Of a DNA stretch of 53,352 nt, positions 7,359 through 16,658 are shown in pieces; within the stretch, counting starts at the first letter, position 1; each line of letters opens with the position of its first letter. This stretch comes from Sedimentisphaerales bacterium (GTDB taxonomy: Bacteria; Planctomycetota; Phycisphaerae; Sedimentisphaerales; Anaerobacaceae): positions 1 to 53,352 of the forward strand of contig JAFGCD010000062.1 of the NCBI GenBank assembly GCA_016932835.1, read 5' to 3'. The notes beneath the pieces are model-generated. The model ran no database searches, was not told the DNA's origin, and worked only from the letters and a program-made list of their open reading frames with translations. Position numbers and translations under genes: made by a program.

Positions 7359-10300
7359 ATGAACAGAGCATCATCCGTGGTCATCTACATCGCGATCAGC
7401 CTGTCCATGGCCGGTGAGGCACAAGCTGATTATACCTACAGCTACGCTACCATCGACTATCCGGGATCTGCCAGCACCTTAGCTGACGGCATGAACAATT
7501 CGGACTGGATTGTCGGGACCTTTCAGGACGGCGGCGGCACTCACGGTTTTTTCTACGACGGCCTTGCCACCTTCACCGCGCTCGACTACCCCGGCGCCAC
7601 CCGCACATACGCCACAGCCCTCAATGACTCCGGCTTCATCGTCGGCTACTACAGGGATTGGAAGAACCACGCATTTCTCTACGACGGTGACAGCTACGTC
7701 TCGCTCGATTATCCCGGGGCCAATGAAACCTGTGCCTGCGGGATCAACAACTCCGGCTTGATTGTCGGCTACGCCTATTATTACACAGGCTCGACATGGA
7801 CCAGGCGAGGTTTTCTCTACAACGGATCGAGCTTTGCGACTATCCATTTTCCCGACGCGATCGAATCTCGCGCCCACGGAATCAACGACGCAGGGCACAT
7901 AGTCGGGATGTACCAGGCCGCCGCCGGCCCGCGCCGCGGCTTCCTATACGACGGAGCGACATACACCACCCTGCACTTTCCCGGGGCCTCGGATACTTAT
8001 GCTTACGGAATTAATAATCACGGCCATGTCACCGGCGCCTACAGCACAGGACTGACTTTCCACGGCTTCATCTACGACGGTTCGACCTATACGACCGTCG
8101 ACTATCCCGGCCAGGAAACATGGGGCGACGCCATAAACGATTCAGGCAGGATCGTCGGATACTACTACGACGCCGGTAATTACCATGCCTTTGTCAACTG
8201 CCCTTCCGTTTCCAATCCGGACCAGGTCGATACCGACGGCGACCTCTTATCTGATACGTGTGACAATTGTCCGACCGTCTCCAATCCCCTCCAGGACGAT
8301 TCCGATATCGACGGAGCAGGCGACGCATGCGATAACTGCCCTAATGACGTCAATCCTCTCCAGACCGACTCCGACACCGACGCCGTCGGCGACATGTGTG
8401 ACAACTGTATCGATGCGCCAAACCCGCTCCAGACTGATTCCGACAGCGACGGCACCGGTGATGCCTGCGACAATTGTCCCGCCCTGCCGAACGCGGACCA
8501 GCAGGATACGGATTCCGACGGCGTCGGCAATGCCTGCGACAACTGTCCGACCAGGGGCAACTCCGACCAAGCGGACACTGACGGCGACGGACAGGGGGAT
8601 GCGTGTGATTGCGACGATCTCATGCAGGGCCCTCTCGAAGCGGGAATAGACTGCGGCGGGCCGTGCCCGATGTGCGTCGAATGCGACTGGTGCGGGGACA
8701 ATATCGAGCCGATCCGCCTGCGGGGAAGGCCCCACGACGGCTATATCGATATTGTCTTCGTTCCGCATACTTCCTGGCGCGGTAATATGCCGGGTTTTGT
8801 TACCTATGTCAACACGCTCGTAAGAGACTGGTACCTGAAGCTCGACGAGTTGACCGTCTGCCCGGATGCCGACGAGGACGGCCGCTGCGACAGTCCGCCG
8901 ATTCCATTCGACTTCATGGACCGCTTCAACTTCTACTATGACGATTCCGGCTGGGGCAGAGACCCGGGAGACTTCTGGCACTGGACTATCGGCGGAGAGC
9001 TGCCGGGAGAAGGCGACTACAATGAGTTTCTCGCATGGTGTATTCCGACCTGTGCCGCCGTGCCCCTGGGGCTGGGATGCCTGTGCTGGCTCGACGAGCC
9101 GGACCACTTCTGGGGATATGCATCATTTGCCGATATTGCGGGTATAATTGTTGACGAAACAGTCGCCACAGTAGGCGGCGTCGCCTATCCGCTCGGTCCG
9201 CCTTCGGGCGGCGGGACCCACTTCACCGCCGACGACCCGCGAACCGTCATGCACGAAACCGGCCACGCACTCTTCGGCCTGATCGACGAATACCGCTGGG
9301 AGGACAGCGAAACCTGGTACAACCTTCTATTGCAGTATGAGGACCTCTCCAGACCCTACAACGTTTACCGCAACGACTTCGGCACGCTCGGAATTCCGCG
9401 ATGCGAGGACTTTGTGCGAGATTTTGGATTGGCCGATTACGGCATCGATCCCTGCGACTGCCGTGTCTATACGCACCCCAGCTACCACGTCTATGGTTAT
9501 GTCCGCGTTGATCCCGATCCCGATATCATGAATAATCAACACGAAGATACCGACGGCGACGGCACAGCCGATGCGATGTTCCAGGGCGCCGACGCCCAGG
9601 TTATCCGTCGCGTCTTCAACAGTTGGCCCGGCTGGCTCGGAGGCCACGCTGCAGCGGCGACGATGGGCCTCGAAGCGGACTCGCCCAGCGGATTGGAGCG
9701 GGGCATACTCGCATACGTTCGATTCGACAGCAACTCATTCGAGCTCGTTCATTCAAGGGTCGTTGACAGCCACCCGGACGTTTTCCCAACGGTCGAGCCC
9801 TTTACCGTCAAGGCGCATGCATCTGACGGAAGCCTGCTCGACACCGTCGGAATCGCCGACCCGCGATACGCCTTCGGCAAGAAGCTGATCTACAACGATG
9901 ACGTCACGATCCCGCTGAACATCCCCTTCCACGATAATCTCAGGAAGATCGAGGTCTTCGATACCGCAACCGAAGAAAAGCTCGGCTCTGCGGACCTGGC
10001 CCCGGCGATATACCAGTTCTGCTATGAGAACGGCTACCAGGACGCCCACTGCATCACGCTCGACCTTGACGACAACGGCGTGCTCGATATCGACGAGCCG
10101 GAGGAATGGACCAGGGGCAGCGCCCTGCTCAAGATATGCCAGGACAGCAACGACCCCCACTGCCTGGCAATGGACTGGGACAAGGACGGCATACCGAACG
10201 ACATCGACAACTGCCCGAGCATCTTCAATCCCGCCCAGGCTGACTCCGACGGCGATGGGATAGGCGACGCCTGCGAGCACCTCCTCGCCGACTTCGACGA

Positions 10301-10535
10301 GGACGGGGATGTGGACTGGATCGATTTTCTCGTCTTCAAGGCCTACTGGCTCATGCAGCCGGGCCAGCCGAACTACTATCCCGCCTGCAACTTCAACGGA
10401 GACGATGTGATTAACCTGGAGGACCTCGCCACCTTCGCCGGCCAGTGGAATCCCAGCGGCAGCCAAGGCCAGGGCCAATCAGCCGCCGCAATACTCAAAA
10501 CCCTCGCAGAAAACTGGCTCGCACCGGCCCAATAG
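7359..10535 (+). CDS. Giant secreted HAF-repeat / TSP3 / M64-like peptidase / dockerin-like protein
   Basis: This 1058-residue exoprotein starts with a signal peptide (MNRASSVVIYIAISLSMAG...AQA). Residues about 30-275 are six to seven HAF-type beta-propeller-like repeats (pattern YDG..Y..LDYPGA....GIN..G.IVGYY). Residues about 288-418 are thrombospondin type 3 calcium-binding repeats (DNCP..NP.Q.DSD.DG.GD.C). The middle contains a metallopeptidase-like domain (DGYIDIVFVPHTSW) and the motif HETGHALFGLIDEY, with His632, Glu633 and His636. This resembles the HExxH...G..DEY signature of IgA-peptidase family M64. A further TSP3 repeat and a dockerin-like pair of EF-hand loops (DFDEDGDVDWIDF, NFNGDDVINLEDL) end the protein (about 975-1045). 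The ATG at 7359 has GGGAG 6 bases upstream. It is probably a calcium-stabilised extracellular protease; the target is unknown. Confidence 0.85.
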   Translation: MNRASSVVIYIAISLSMAGEAQADYTYSYATIDYPGSASTLADGMNNSDWIVGTFQDGGGTHGFFYDGLATFTALDYPGATRTYATALNDSGFIVGYYRDWKNHAFLYDGDSYVSLDYPGANETCACGINNSGLIVGYAYYYTGSTWTRRGFLYNGSSFATIHFPDAIESRAHGINDAGHIVGMYQAAAGPRRGFLYDGATYTTLHFPGASDTYAYGINNHGHVTGAYSTGLTFHGFIYDGSTYTTVDYPGQETWGDAINDSGRIVGYYYDAGNYHAFVNCPSVSNPDQVDTDGDLLSDTCDNCPTVSNPLQDDSDIDGAGDACDNCPNDVNPLQTDSDTDAVGDMCDNCIDAPNPLQTDSDSDGTGDACDNCPALPNADQQDTDSDGVGNACDNCPTRGNSDQADTDGDGQGDACDCDDLMQGPLEAGIDCGGPCPMCVECDWCGDNIEPIRLRGRPHDGYIDIVFVPHTSWRGNMPGFVTYVNTLVRDWYLKLDELTVCPDADEDGRCDSPPIPFDFMDRFNFYYDDSGWGRDPGDFWHWTIGGELPGEGDYNEFLAWCIPTCAAVPLGLGCLCWLDEPDHFWGYASFADIAGIIVDETVATVGGVAYPLGPPSGGGTHFTADDPRTVMHETGHALFGLIDEYRWEDSETWYNLLLQYEDLSRPYNVYRNDFGTLGIPRCEDFVRDFGLADYGIDPCDCRVYTHPSYHVYGYVRVDPDPDIMNNQHEDTDGDGTADAMFQGADAQVIRRVFNSWPGWLGGHAAAATMGLEADSPSGLERGILAYVRFDSNSFELVHSRVVDSHPDVFPTVEPFTVKAHASDGSLLDTVGIADPRYAFGKKLIYNDDVTIPLNIPFHDNLRKIEVFDTATEEKLGSADLAPAIYQFCYENGYQDAHCITLDLDDNGVLDIDEPEEWTRGSALLKICQDSNDPHCLAMDWDKDGIPNDIDNCPSIFNPAQADSDGDGIGDACEHLLADFDEDGDVDWIDFLVFKAYWLMQPGQPNYYPACNFNGDDVINLEDLATFAGQWNPSGSQGQGQSAAAILKTLAENWLAPAQ

Positions 10536-10737
10536 CCTCGCAAAACGCCCCAGAAAACCGCCGGAAAACCTTTGCAGCATGTCCCACACACGGTAAAATG
10601 GCAAAAGTGAGAATCGCCAACGCAGAGATTTGCACACATTGAATGACGGAAAACGAAAGTTTCCTGGTCTTCTTATGAAATCAGGCACGCACCCGAACGT
10701 TGCGGTCGCATTGTAAAACCAAAAAGAGGATTCATTC

Positions 10738-11352
10738 ATGAGCCAAAATCAATCCCATCAAACCTGGAGAAGAAAGAAATGGACCTGCAAGCGCCTGGCT
10801 AAAATAGGACTTATAATAGGAATACTCGCGGGAATTGCGACAATACTGACCTGGGTGGGTATCATCCCTGGTTGCGAAAGCAAGACGCCGACAAACAATA
10901 ACGAAGGAATATCGAGTGGAGATGTCAATGGTAATGTAGTAACTTCCCAGAATCAGTCCGGCGGGATTACTGCTGGTGGAGACGTCTACGTTAACCAACA
11001 GAGAGCAATATCGCCGGAGCCCAAGTTTAAGAGAACGACAATGGGGGACAAGCACATTTTGAGAATTGAGTTAGACCAAACGCCAGGAATCTGGGATTCA
11101 AGTTCCACGTTCCAATTGAGCGTCAAAGTATCGGGGCCTTATGAGACAGCAAAGATTACACAGGGATTTGGAATCACAAAGCCTGGAATCACGATGATGA
11201 ACCTACGTGATCTTTTCATTACCGAATCGAAGGAAGAGGGGCTCTACTCCTTCTCCACGACAACACCACCACGAGAAGGCATGCCCATAGTTCTGGAGAT
11301 CCAGTCCGTTACCGAACTCGATCTCTTGAGCTTAGACGTGGAGCCAAAATGA
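10738..11352 (+). CDS. Uncharacterised membrane-anchored protein with Gly/Asn-rich GGITAG-type linker
   Basis: This is a 204-residue protein of unknown family. It has a very basic N-terminus (RRKKWTCKRLAK), one hydrophobic helix (about residues 24-42), a Cys soon after, then a low-complexity Gly/Asn/Ser/Gln stretch including GDVNGNVV, SQNQSGGITAGG and DVYVNQQ (about 60-90). That stretch has the rhythm of a short beta-helix. The C-terminal 110 residues look like a beta-sandwich. AGAGGA lies in front of the ATG. The base composition appears more AT-rich than the flanks, and it is isolated by non-coding DNA on both sides, which hints at acquisition. No function is proposed. Confidence 0.6.
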   Translation: MSQNQSHQTWRRKKWTCKRLAKIGLIIGILAGIATILTWVGIIPGCESKTPTNNNEGISSGDVNGNVVTSQNQSGGITAGGDVYVNQQRAISPEPKFKRTTMGDKHILRIELDQTPGIWDSSSTFQLSVKVSGPYETAKITQGFGITKPGITMMNLRDLFITESKEEGLYSFSTTTPPREGMPIVLEIQSVTELDLLSLDVEPK

Positions 11353-11674
11353 GTTTACTCCGAGGCTGGGAAAGCCTTATCTGAGGTAAAGTAAGGGTGA
11401 TCTGAGACAGATGAAGCGTTATATTCAGCGAGTTAAGGGCGTACTGTCCTGGTCATTCCGACCGGAGTCCCGATGTTGTCGGGACGAAGCGGAGGAATCT
11501 GTTTGAACAGGTCTCTCCACTTCGCCTCTGGCTCCGGTCGAGATGACATATGGGGCCTCTGGCTTCGGTCGAGATGACTTGCTGAAAGGCCAATCCGTGT
11601 GCAATTCTACGATTCTTCGAGTACGGCGAAGGGCTTTCGGTACGGGCGGGTCGGCGGGCCGCCGACGCGGAACT
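11353..11674. other. Non-coding stretch between convergent genes
   Basis: These 322 bases separate the end of the orphan membrane protein and the end of the minus-strand unknown gene. They hold the palindromic repeat at 11451-11578 and nothing else I can support. The open frames in it follow no coding pattern. Confidence 0.5.
11451..11578. repeat. Palindromic intergenic repeat element with nested hairpin and duplicated end
   Basis: The left end TCATTCCGACCGGAG (11453-11467) is nearly the reverse complement of CTCCGGTCGAGATGA (11532-11546). Inside it is a perfect hairpin, GTCCCGA-TGTTG-TCGGGAC (11467-11485). The right end is duplicated: 11525-11547 and 11556-11578 agree at 22 of 23 positions. 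The layout fits a mobile, non-autonomous or REP-like element of the type common between genes in environmental bacteria. No coding potential is seen. Confidence 0.7.
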
Positions 11675-12199
11675 TCAGCCCTGAGCCCCGCGGCCCCGGA
11701 TAGTCTCTTCGATAGCCCTGGCGACAATATAGTCGGGCAGTTTCTGCAGCGCCGGCGCCGATTCGTAGGCCGATATGATGCTCTTATCGGGGAAGGCCCC
11801 GTTTTCGAATATCAGTTCTTCGACCAGTCGCTTCAGATTGTCATCCGTCACGCCTTCGCCGGCCTTGCAGGCCGCTGCCTCGACCAATTCGACGTACTCG
11901 GCCCGCGCATCGTACCAGTTCAGCTCAAGTTCCAGTTCGAACGCCTCCGACGCCCGCGCCCGGTCATACATATACTGATAGCCGATCGGGTTATACGTCT
12001 CGATGCGTTCGGTGACGAAGGCCATGCAGGCTTCTTCGTACGCTTCGTATGCGGACTGCTCGAAATCCTCGAAGTCTCGTTCCCGCAATTCCTCAGCCAG
12101 CAGCCGCCGCACGCAGCCGGTTAGAGCATCCCCGGCGTCCTCCAACATCTCGTAGAGGGTCTCGTAATACGCCTTCAGAAGCAGGCTCGTTTCACTCAT
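11675..12199 (-). CDS. Uncharacterised acidic helical protein
   Basis: This 174-residue protein has no recognised domain. It is rich in Glu, Ala and aromatic residues and looks mostly helical (for example EDFEQSAYEAYEEACMAF). It has no signal peptide or membrane span, so it is probably cytoplasmic. I chose the ATG at 12199, 25 bases after the stop of the upstream flavin-binding protein gene; a longer upstream extension would overlap that gene. It is probably the last gene of the three-gene minus-strand operon beginning at 13519. Confidence 0.6.
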   Translation of the reverse strand: MSETSLLLKAYYETLYEMLEDAGDALTGCVRRLLAEELRERDFEDFEQSAYEAYEEACMAFVTERIETYNPIGYQYMYDRARASEAFELELELNWYDARAEYVELVEAAACKAGEGVTDDNLKRLVEELIFENGAFPDKSIISAYESAPALQKLPDYIVARAIEETIRGRGAQG

Positions 12200-12224
12200 T
12201 CGATCACGGCTGCCCCGGCAAAGT

Positions 12225-12599
12225 CTAACCGCCCACGAGCGGCCTTTCTTTCTCAATAGTAAAATAGACCAGATACCGATTCTCCGCAGTCGAATCGTCG
12301 CTGACATGCTTTTTTCTGCTGTAGGAAGCGATAACATCGGAATCGGATTCCTCTCTTGTCTTGGTCAGATACAACCTCTTGCCGTTGTATCCCTCGCCCT
12401 TTTCGGTAAAGAGGTATGCGGCCTTGGGATTGGATTGGAGATTTGCATAGCTGAGGCGCTGCCGCATTATGAATGCTATGGTCGTCTCGTCGATAATGTG
12501 GGGCCGGCTATAGACGGCCATATCGACGTTGCCGGCTGCATCCGCCGTGCCGAGGATACCGACCCCTTCGGTGTTCTGAAAATACTCTTCCAAACTCAT
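12225..12599 (-). CDS. Pyridoxamine 5'-phosphate oxidase-like flavin-binding protein
   Basis: This 124-residue protein has the split-barrel FMN-binding fold. Recognisable stretches are GVGILGTADAAGNVDMAVYSRP at the start (split here: GVGILGTADAAG and NVDMAVYSRP), TIAFIMRQRLSYANLQSNP, AYLFTEKG and the C-terminal RYLVYFTIEKERPL. Such proteins act as oxidoreductases or general flavin binders; the substrate is not evident. GGAGAC stands in front of the ATG at 12599. The start overlaps the stop of the TIGR01777 epimerase (ATGA at 12596-12599), so the two are probably translated together. Confidence 0.82.
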   Translation of the reverse strand: MSLEEYFQNTEGVGILGTADAAGNVDMAVYSRPHIIDETTIAFIMRQRLSYANLQSNPKAAYLFTEKGEGYNGKRLYLTKTREESDSDVIASYSRKKHVSDDSTAENRYLVYFTIEKERPLVGG

Positions 12600-13519
12600 T
12601 TGCTGTCTCCTTTTAGTATCGAGGTTAGTGTCTGCTCCAGATTGGTCCATTGGAATTCAAAACCGGCTTCTCTGAGCCGGCTGGGTACTACTCTACAGCC
12701 TGCAAGAAGCAGTTCTTCGGCCATTTGTCCCAGGCCTATCTTCAGTGCAAACGCCGGCACGGTAAGCCAGGCTCGTCTGCCGAGCACCCGTCCGAGGGTC
12801 TCGGCGAACCGGCGAGCCGTGACCGGGTACGGGGCTGTCAGGTTGAATACCCCGCTCAAGGCCTGATTATCTATGAGGAATTCGATAGCCGCGGTCTCGT
12901 CCTCCAGGCCAATCCACGAGAGCCACTGATCCCCCGTTCCGGGATAGCCGCCCAGAAAGAACCTAAACGGACGTATCATCTTCGGCAGTGCCCCGCCCGC
13001 GGCGCCGAGTACGACCCCTGTTCGAATAGCTGCATAGCGAATACCGCAATCCTCTACCCGTCGCGAGGCCTCTTCCGTGCGGGCGCAAACCTCGGCGGCG
13101 AAGCCATCGCCCTTCGGACTTGATTCGTCGGCAGCTTCATCCCCCTGCGAACCATAATAACCAATCGCAGAGGCCTGTATGAAGGCCGCCGGCCTGACAG
13201 AAGCCCGACTAACAGCGTCCACCAGCACCGCGGCGCTATCGACCCTGCTGTCCAGTATCGCCCGCTTTTTCGCCGCGGTCCACCTGCCCGAAGCGATATT
13301 CTCACCTGCAAGGTTCACAATCGCAGAGGCCCCTTCTATCCTATCCTGCCAGTCGCCGGGCGAGCGCCCGTCCCATTGCACGATTTGGGCTAATCCTCCA
13401 AGCGCCTCTTGCGCCTTTTGAGCGTTTCGAGACAGGGCCACGATCTCGTAACTCCCGCTTAGATACTCGCACAGCGCCCTGCCGATGAATCCGGTCGCCC
13501 CGGTAATGACAATCTTCAT
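12596..13519 (-). CDS. TIGR01777-family NAD(P)-binding epimerase-like protein
   Basis: This 307-residue protein is an extended short-chain dehydrogenase/epimerase-like enzyme. It begins MKIVITGATGFIGRAL, a Rossmann dinucleotide site. VNLAGENIASGRWTAAKK (about 80-97) and FIQASAIGYYGSQGD (about 125-140) are characteristic of the TIGR01777 (YfcH/SulA-like) family. The C-terminal part (FAETLGRVLGRRAWLTVPAFAL and AGCRVVPSRLREAGFEF) is the DUF1731 domain. The reaction is unknown. The ATG at 13519 is preceded by GGGCGGGG. It is the first gene of a three-gene unit with the PNPOx-like protein and an unknown. Confidence 0.9.
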   Translation of the reverse strand: MKIVITGATGFIGRALCEYLSGSYEIVALSRNAQKAQEALGGLAQIVQWDGRSPGDWQDRIEGASAIVNLAGENIASGRWTAAKKRAILDSRVDSAAVLVDAVSRASVRPAAFIQASAIGYYGSQGDEAADESSPKGDGFAAEVCARTEEASRRVEDCGIRYAAIRTGVVLGAAGGALPKMIRPFRFFLGGYPGTGDQWLSWIGLEDETAAIEFLIDNQALSGVFNLTAPYPVTARRFAETLGRVLGRRAWLTVPAFALKIGLGQMAEELLLAGCRVVPSRLREAGFEFQWTNLEQTLTSILKGDSK

Positions 13520-13710
13520 TGCCCCGCCCTTATAGACCTTACCCGGAAACCATCGCTCGACCCGGGTTTGGTCGTGCATAGCGAAATACTCTGAGAGTCC
13601 AGCTTACGCTCTGCACGCTGCCTCGTCAAGCATCGTACTTATCGCCGATGCAGAGGGTGAGTTTGAAGAAGCAATGCCGTTGCGATCGAAACCAGGTAAC
13701 TGATAAAGAA

Positions 13711-14985
13711 TCAGTGCACCGAACAGGAAATGCAGGGATCGTATGCCCTGACGAGCATCTCGCAGAGAAGCTCCACTTCCTTGTCGCTCTTGCCCAGCTT
13801 GACCTGCTGCTTGACGAGTTCGGCCAGATCATAGTGAATATTGGCGTTGTTCTGCGTCGTGGGTATGATGCAGTTGGCCTTGGCGATCTTGCCATGGTCG
13901 TCAATCTCGTACTCGTGATACAAGATACCTCGCGGCACTTCGACAGCACCGACGCCCTTACCCGCTTTAGGCGTGTAATCGGATCGGATATCCTTGAAAC
14001 CGTTTGCAAGCAGTTTGTCGATCATTTCTATCGATTCGATCATGACGTGCTGGCACTCGATGATTTGAGCAACATTATTCATATAGGGATTATGATTCAC
14101 AGGCGCCAGGCCCAGGACCTCGGCGGTTTGTTTGGCTGCGTCACAGAGAAACTTGTAATTGTTATTGAATCGCGCCAAGGCCCCGGCGGCGAAGGATTCT
14201 CTGCTGAGCTTGGCGAATTTCGACGTCGTCCAATCGACCTTGTATTCATTCGTCATCGCGCGATAATCGTCTTCAGGCTTGACGACGCCATCCGTCGAAA
14301 CCAGATCTCCGCCTATCCAGGGATAGCTATTTTCGCCCTTGAGCGATACGAACTCGGTCTCCCTGACAAAATCAGGCAGGCTAAGGGTCTTAAAGACCTC
14401 CACCGTAGTAGCAACGTCGGCCAGCCTGTCCTGTATTCTCTGCTTAAGCGTCTCGAGTTCTTTTTTGGTGGGCACCTTGTTGACGCCGCCAACCACCAGG
14501 CTCACCGGATGCGTGGTGCGCCCGGCAATAATATCACACATATCGTTAGCCAGACCCTTGAGGCGAACGGCCAGGCCGACCACGTCAGGATGCGACTCGA
14601 TCAGCGGAATCACGCTATCGACGCCAAGGAAATCAGGCGCGGCAAGGAAGAAAACATGCAGCAGATGACTCTGCAAAGTCTCGCCGTGCTTGGCGAGCAA
14701 TCTGAGCATTTTCGCATCGTCCGGAATATCGACTCCCATGGCCCGTTCGACGGCGCGAAGGCTTGCAAGGGTGTGCCCTATCGAGCATATACCGCAGATT
14801 CTGGAAGTGAGGGTAGGGGCCAATTCATGCGGTCTGCCTCGGAGCATGGCCTCGAAAAACCGCGGCGTCTCAACAACCGCCCACTTGGCGTCTATAAGCT
14901 CGCCATCCTTCACCACAACGTGGATATTGCCGTGGCCTTCCACGCGGGTCAAGTGGTGCACGTCTATATTCATGTTAACCTTCAT
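13711..14985 (-). CDS. hydA: [NiFe] hydrogenase large (alpha) subunit, group 3b-like
   Basis: This 424-residue catalytic subunit holds the Ni-Fe site. The N-terminal L1 motif [10 protein letters not shown] supplies Cys64 and Cys67, and the C-terminal L2 motif DPCISCSVH supplies Cys418 and Cys421. RVEGHG near residue 14 is the usual family start. The protein stops exactly after His424, so it lacks the C-terminal peptide that a maturation protease normally removes. The gene order beta-gamma-delta-alpha matches the archaeal sulfhydrogenase/soluble hydrogenase type, which couples H2 to NAD(P)H. ATG 14985 overlaps the delta gene by 11 bases; ATG 14973, just after the delta stop, is an alternative. 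No hyp maturation gene is in the window. Confidence 0.95.
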   Translation of the reverse strand: MKVNMNIDVHHLTRVEGHGNIHVVVKDGELIDAKWAVVETPRFFEAMLRGRPHELAPTLTSRICGICSIGHTLASLRAVERAMGVDIPDDAKMLRLLAKHGETLQSHLLHVFFLAAPDFLGVDSVIPLIESHPDVVGLAVRLKGLANDMCDIIAGRTTHPVSLVVGGVNKVPTKKELETLKQRIQDRLADVATTVEVFKTLSLPDFVRETEFVSLKGENSYPWIGGDLVSTDGVVKPEDDYRAMTNEYKVDWTTSKFAKLSRESFAAGALARFNNNYKFLCDAAKQTAEVLGLAPVNHNPYMNNVAQIIECQHVMIESIEMIDKLLANGFKDIRSDYTPKAGKGVGAVEVPRGILYHEYEIDDHGKIAKANCIIPTTQNNANIHYDLAELVKQQVKLGKSDKEVELLCEMLVRAYDPCISCSVH

Positions 14986-15739
14986 TCTTCAATTCCTCAC
15001 TGAACGCATTGTAAAATCGAAGTCTCTCATCGATTGCCTCGTCGCTATGGCCTTTCTCCCTTAGTATTTCTCTCAAAGAGTCAAAGTTGGCGTCTTCCGC
15101 CGCCCCCCTGCATCCGAGACATCCCGTCTTGCCGGTCGGGCAGGCCGCATCACAGCCGGCCCGCGTAACCGGGCCGAGGCATATCTCGCCGAGATCAACG
15201 ACGCAGGTATTGCCTTTCTGCTTGCATTCGACACAAACCGGGTACTTCGGCAGATTTACGGCCGCCCCCGTCACCAGGTTGACAACGATTCGCTCGACTT
15301 CGCTCTTCGATACGGGGCAGCCCGGAATCGCCAAATCAACCTTGACAATATCGCTGACCTTCCTGACCGGGAGTGTCTCGACCTTGTTCTTGCCATACAC
15401 CTCGGAGACAACGTCGTCGATGTCGAACCTGTTCTTGATACTGTTGACCCCTCCAAAGCAGGCGCACGTGCCGAGCGTTACGAGGATTTTGGCCTTCTCC
15501 CTGATTTGCTTGAGCCTTTCGACCTCGTCTTCTCGCGAGATACTGCCCTCAATCAGTGCGATATCGTAATCCTGCCCTCGATCGGAAGAAACTTCCCTGA
15601 AATTGACCACCTCAACAAGCGCGAGAAAATCGACCAAGCTGTCTTCTTTATTTGCAAGCTGCAATTCACAGCCCTCACAGCAGGTGAAGTCAAACACGCC
15701 AATCCTGGCTTTTTTCGGTTCTATGCCAAGGTACTCCAC
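14975..15739 (-). CDS. hydD: [NiFe] hydrogenase small (delta) subunit
   Basis: This 254-residue electron-transfer subunit relays electrons from the Ni-Fe site. The proximal cluster is bound by [11 protein letters not shown] (about residue 18), LGTCACFGG (about 90) and IPGCPVSK. The C-terminal half contains a ferredoxin-like Cys set ([32 protein letters not shown]) for two more [4Fe-4S] clusters. There is no twin-arginine signal, so the enzyme is cytoplasmic, as for group 3. The start is a GTG at 15739 with AGGAG 6 bases upstream. It lies 9 bases after the gamma gene and overlaps the alpha gene. Confidence 0.93.
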   Translation of the reverse strand: MEYLGIEPKKARIGVFDFTCCEGCELQLANKEDSLVDFLALVEVVNFREVSSDRGQDYDIALIEGSISREDEVERLKQIREKAKILVTLGTCACFGGVNSIKNRFDIDDVVSEVYGKNKVETLPVRKVSDIVKVDLAIPGCPVSKSEVERIVVNLVTGAAVNLPKYPVCVECKQKGNTCVVDLGEICLGPVTRAGCDAACPTGKTGCLGCRGAAEDANFDSLREILREKGHSDEAIDERLRFYNAFSEELKNEG

Positions 15740-15748
15740 GATAAGCTC

Positions 15749-16657
15749 CTATATAGCTTCTTTAAGATTCAAAACCGACCAGTAATCAAAAACGGGACCG
15801 TCAACACATGTGAACGTGGAGCCGACCATACATCTGCAGCACTTGCCCATACCGCAGTGCATTCGCCTCTCAAGCGATACAAACATACGGTTCATCGGAA
15901 TGCCTTCGCCGTTCAAATGGTGGCACACGAACTTGAACATCACCGGAGGGCCGCACACAATTACGTAAGTGTTCTGCGGATCTATGGTGACCTCATCGAA
16001 TAACTCCGTGATCAGGCCCGTTCTGCCCTTCCAGTCTGAATCCCCTTTTTCTACAATTGTATGCAGTTTAATATTGTTTACCTTCTCCCATTCGCCGTAC
16101 TGGTATGTGAAGAGCATTTGGGCAGGTTCCTTGGTGCCGTAGAGCACATGAACCTCCTTGAATTGATTCCTGTTCTCACTCGCCCAGTAAATCGGCGCCC
16201 TCAGCGGGGCCAACCCCAGTCCGCCGGCAATAAGCAGGATATTACAGCCTGCCATTTCCTCCATTGGGAAAGATGTCCCAAAGGGGCCTCGCAATCCGAG
16301 CTTCGTCCCTAGTCTGGCTTGATGCAGCACCTCAGTGGTGCGGCCGGCCTTCCTTACACACAATTCAATATATTCCTTGTTGTTTGCCGAACTCGTTATG
16401 GAAAGCGGCACTTCACCGAAGCCCGGAACCTCCAGCATCGCAAACTGACCCGGACGAAAATCAAAGAGTTCCCGTTCAGTCCTATCCGCAATCTTCAAGC
16501 GGAATAACTTCTCGAACTCGGTCAGTTCCACGATGTTAATGATTTCGCACTTATAGACCTTGTCCGTCTTCATAACGGCGCTCTTGCGATTGAAGTCCGG
16601 GGACTTCGACAGCAAGGGGTCGGTGTTTATATCCTGTTTTGGCACTTTGTAGTCCAT
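15749..16657 (-). CDS. hydG: Hydrogenase gamma subunit, FAD/NAD(P)-binding reductase
   Basis: This 302-residue protein is a ferredoxin-NADP reductase-like diaphorase. An FAD-binding barrel ([23 protein letters not shown]) is followed by a nucleotide-binding half ([31 protein letters not shown]). The C-terminal Cys cluster CGMGKCCRC...FTC binds a [2Fe-2S]. It connects the hydrogenase core to NAD(P)H. The ATG at 16657 is one base after the beta stop (TGATATG) with GGAG upstream. I rejected the much longer upstream extension because it lies inside the beta gene and is not conserved in type. Confidence 0.93.
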   Translation of the reverse strand: MDYKVPKQDINTDPLLSKSPDFNRKSAVMKTDKVYKCEIINIVELTEFEKLFRLKIADRTERELFDFRPGQFAMLEVPGFGEVPLSITSSANNKEYIELCVRKAGRTTEVLHQARLGTKLGLRGPFGTSFPMEEMAGCNILLIAGGLGLAPLRAPIYWASENRNQFKEVHVLYGTKEPAQMLFTYQYGEWEKVNNIKLHTIVEKGDSDWKGRTGLITELFDEVTIDPQNTYVIVCGPPVMFKFVCHHLNGEGIPMNRMFVSLERRMHCGMGKCCRCMVGSTFTCVDGPVFDYWSVLNLKEAI

Positions 16658-16658
16658 A

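Noticed and set aside
8221..8613. Regularly repeated DNA that could be taken for a CRISPR or tandem-repeat array
   Set aside because: The repeats are in frame and encode thrombospondin type 3 calcium loops; there are no unique spacers between identical repeats.
9753..10478. 241-codon minus-strand open frame opposite the giant exoprotein
   Set aside because: Antisense shadow of the dockerin-containing end of the real gene.
13648..15003. 451-codon plus-strand open frame opposite the hydrogenase large and small subunits
   Set aside because: It is antisense to a clearly conserved [NiFe] subunit; its length comes from codon bias in the real gene, and it shows no domain and no ribosome-binding site.
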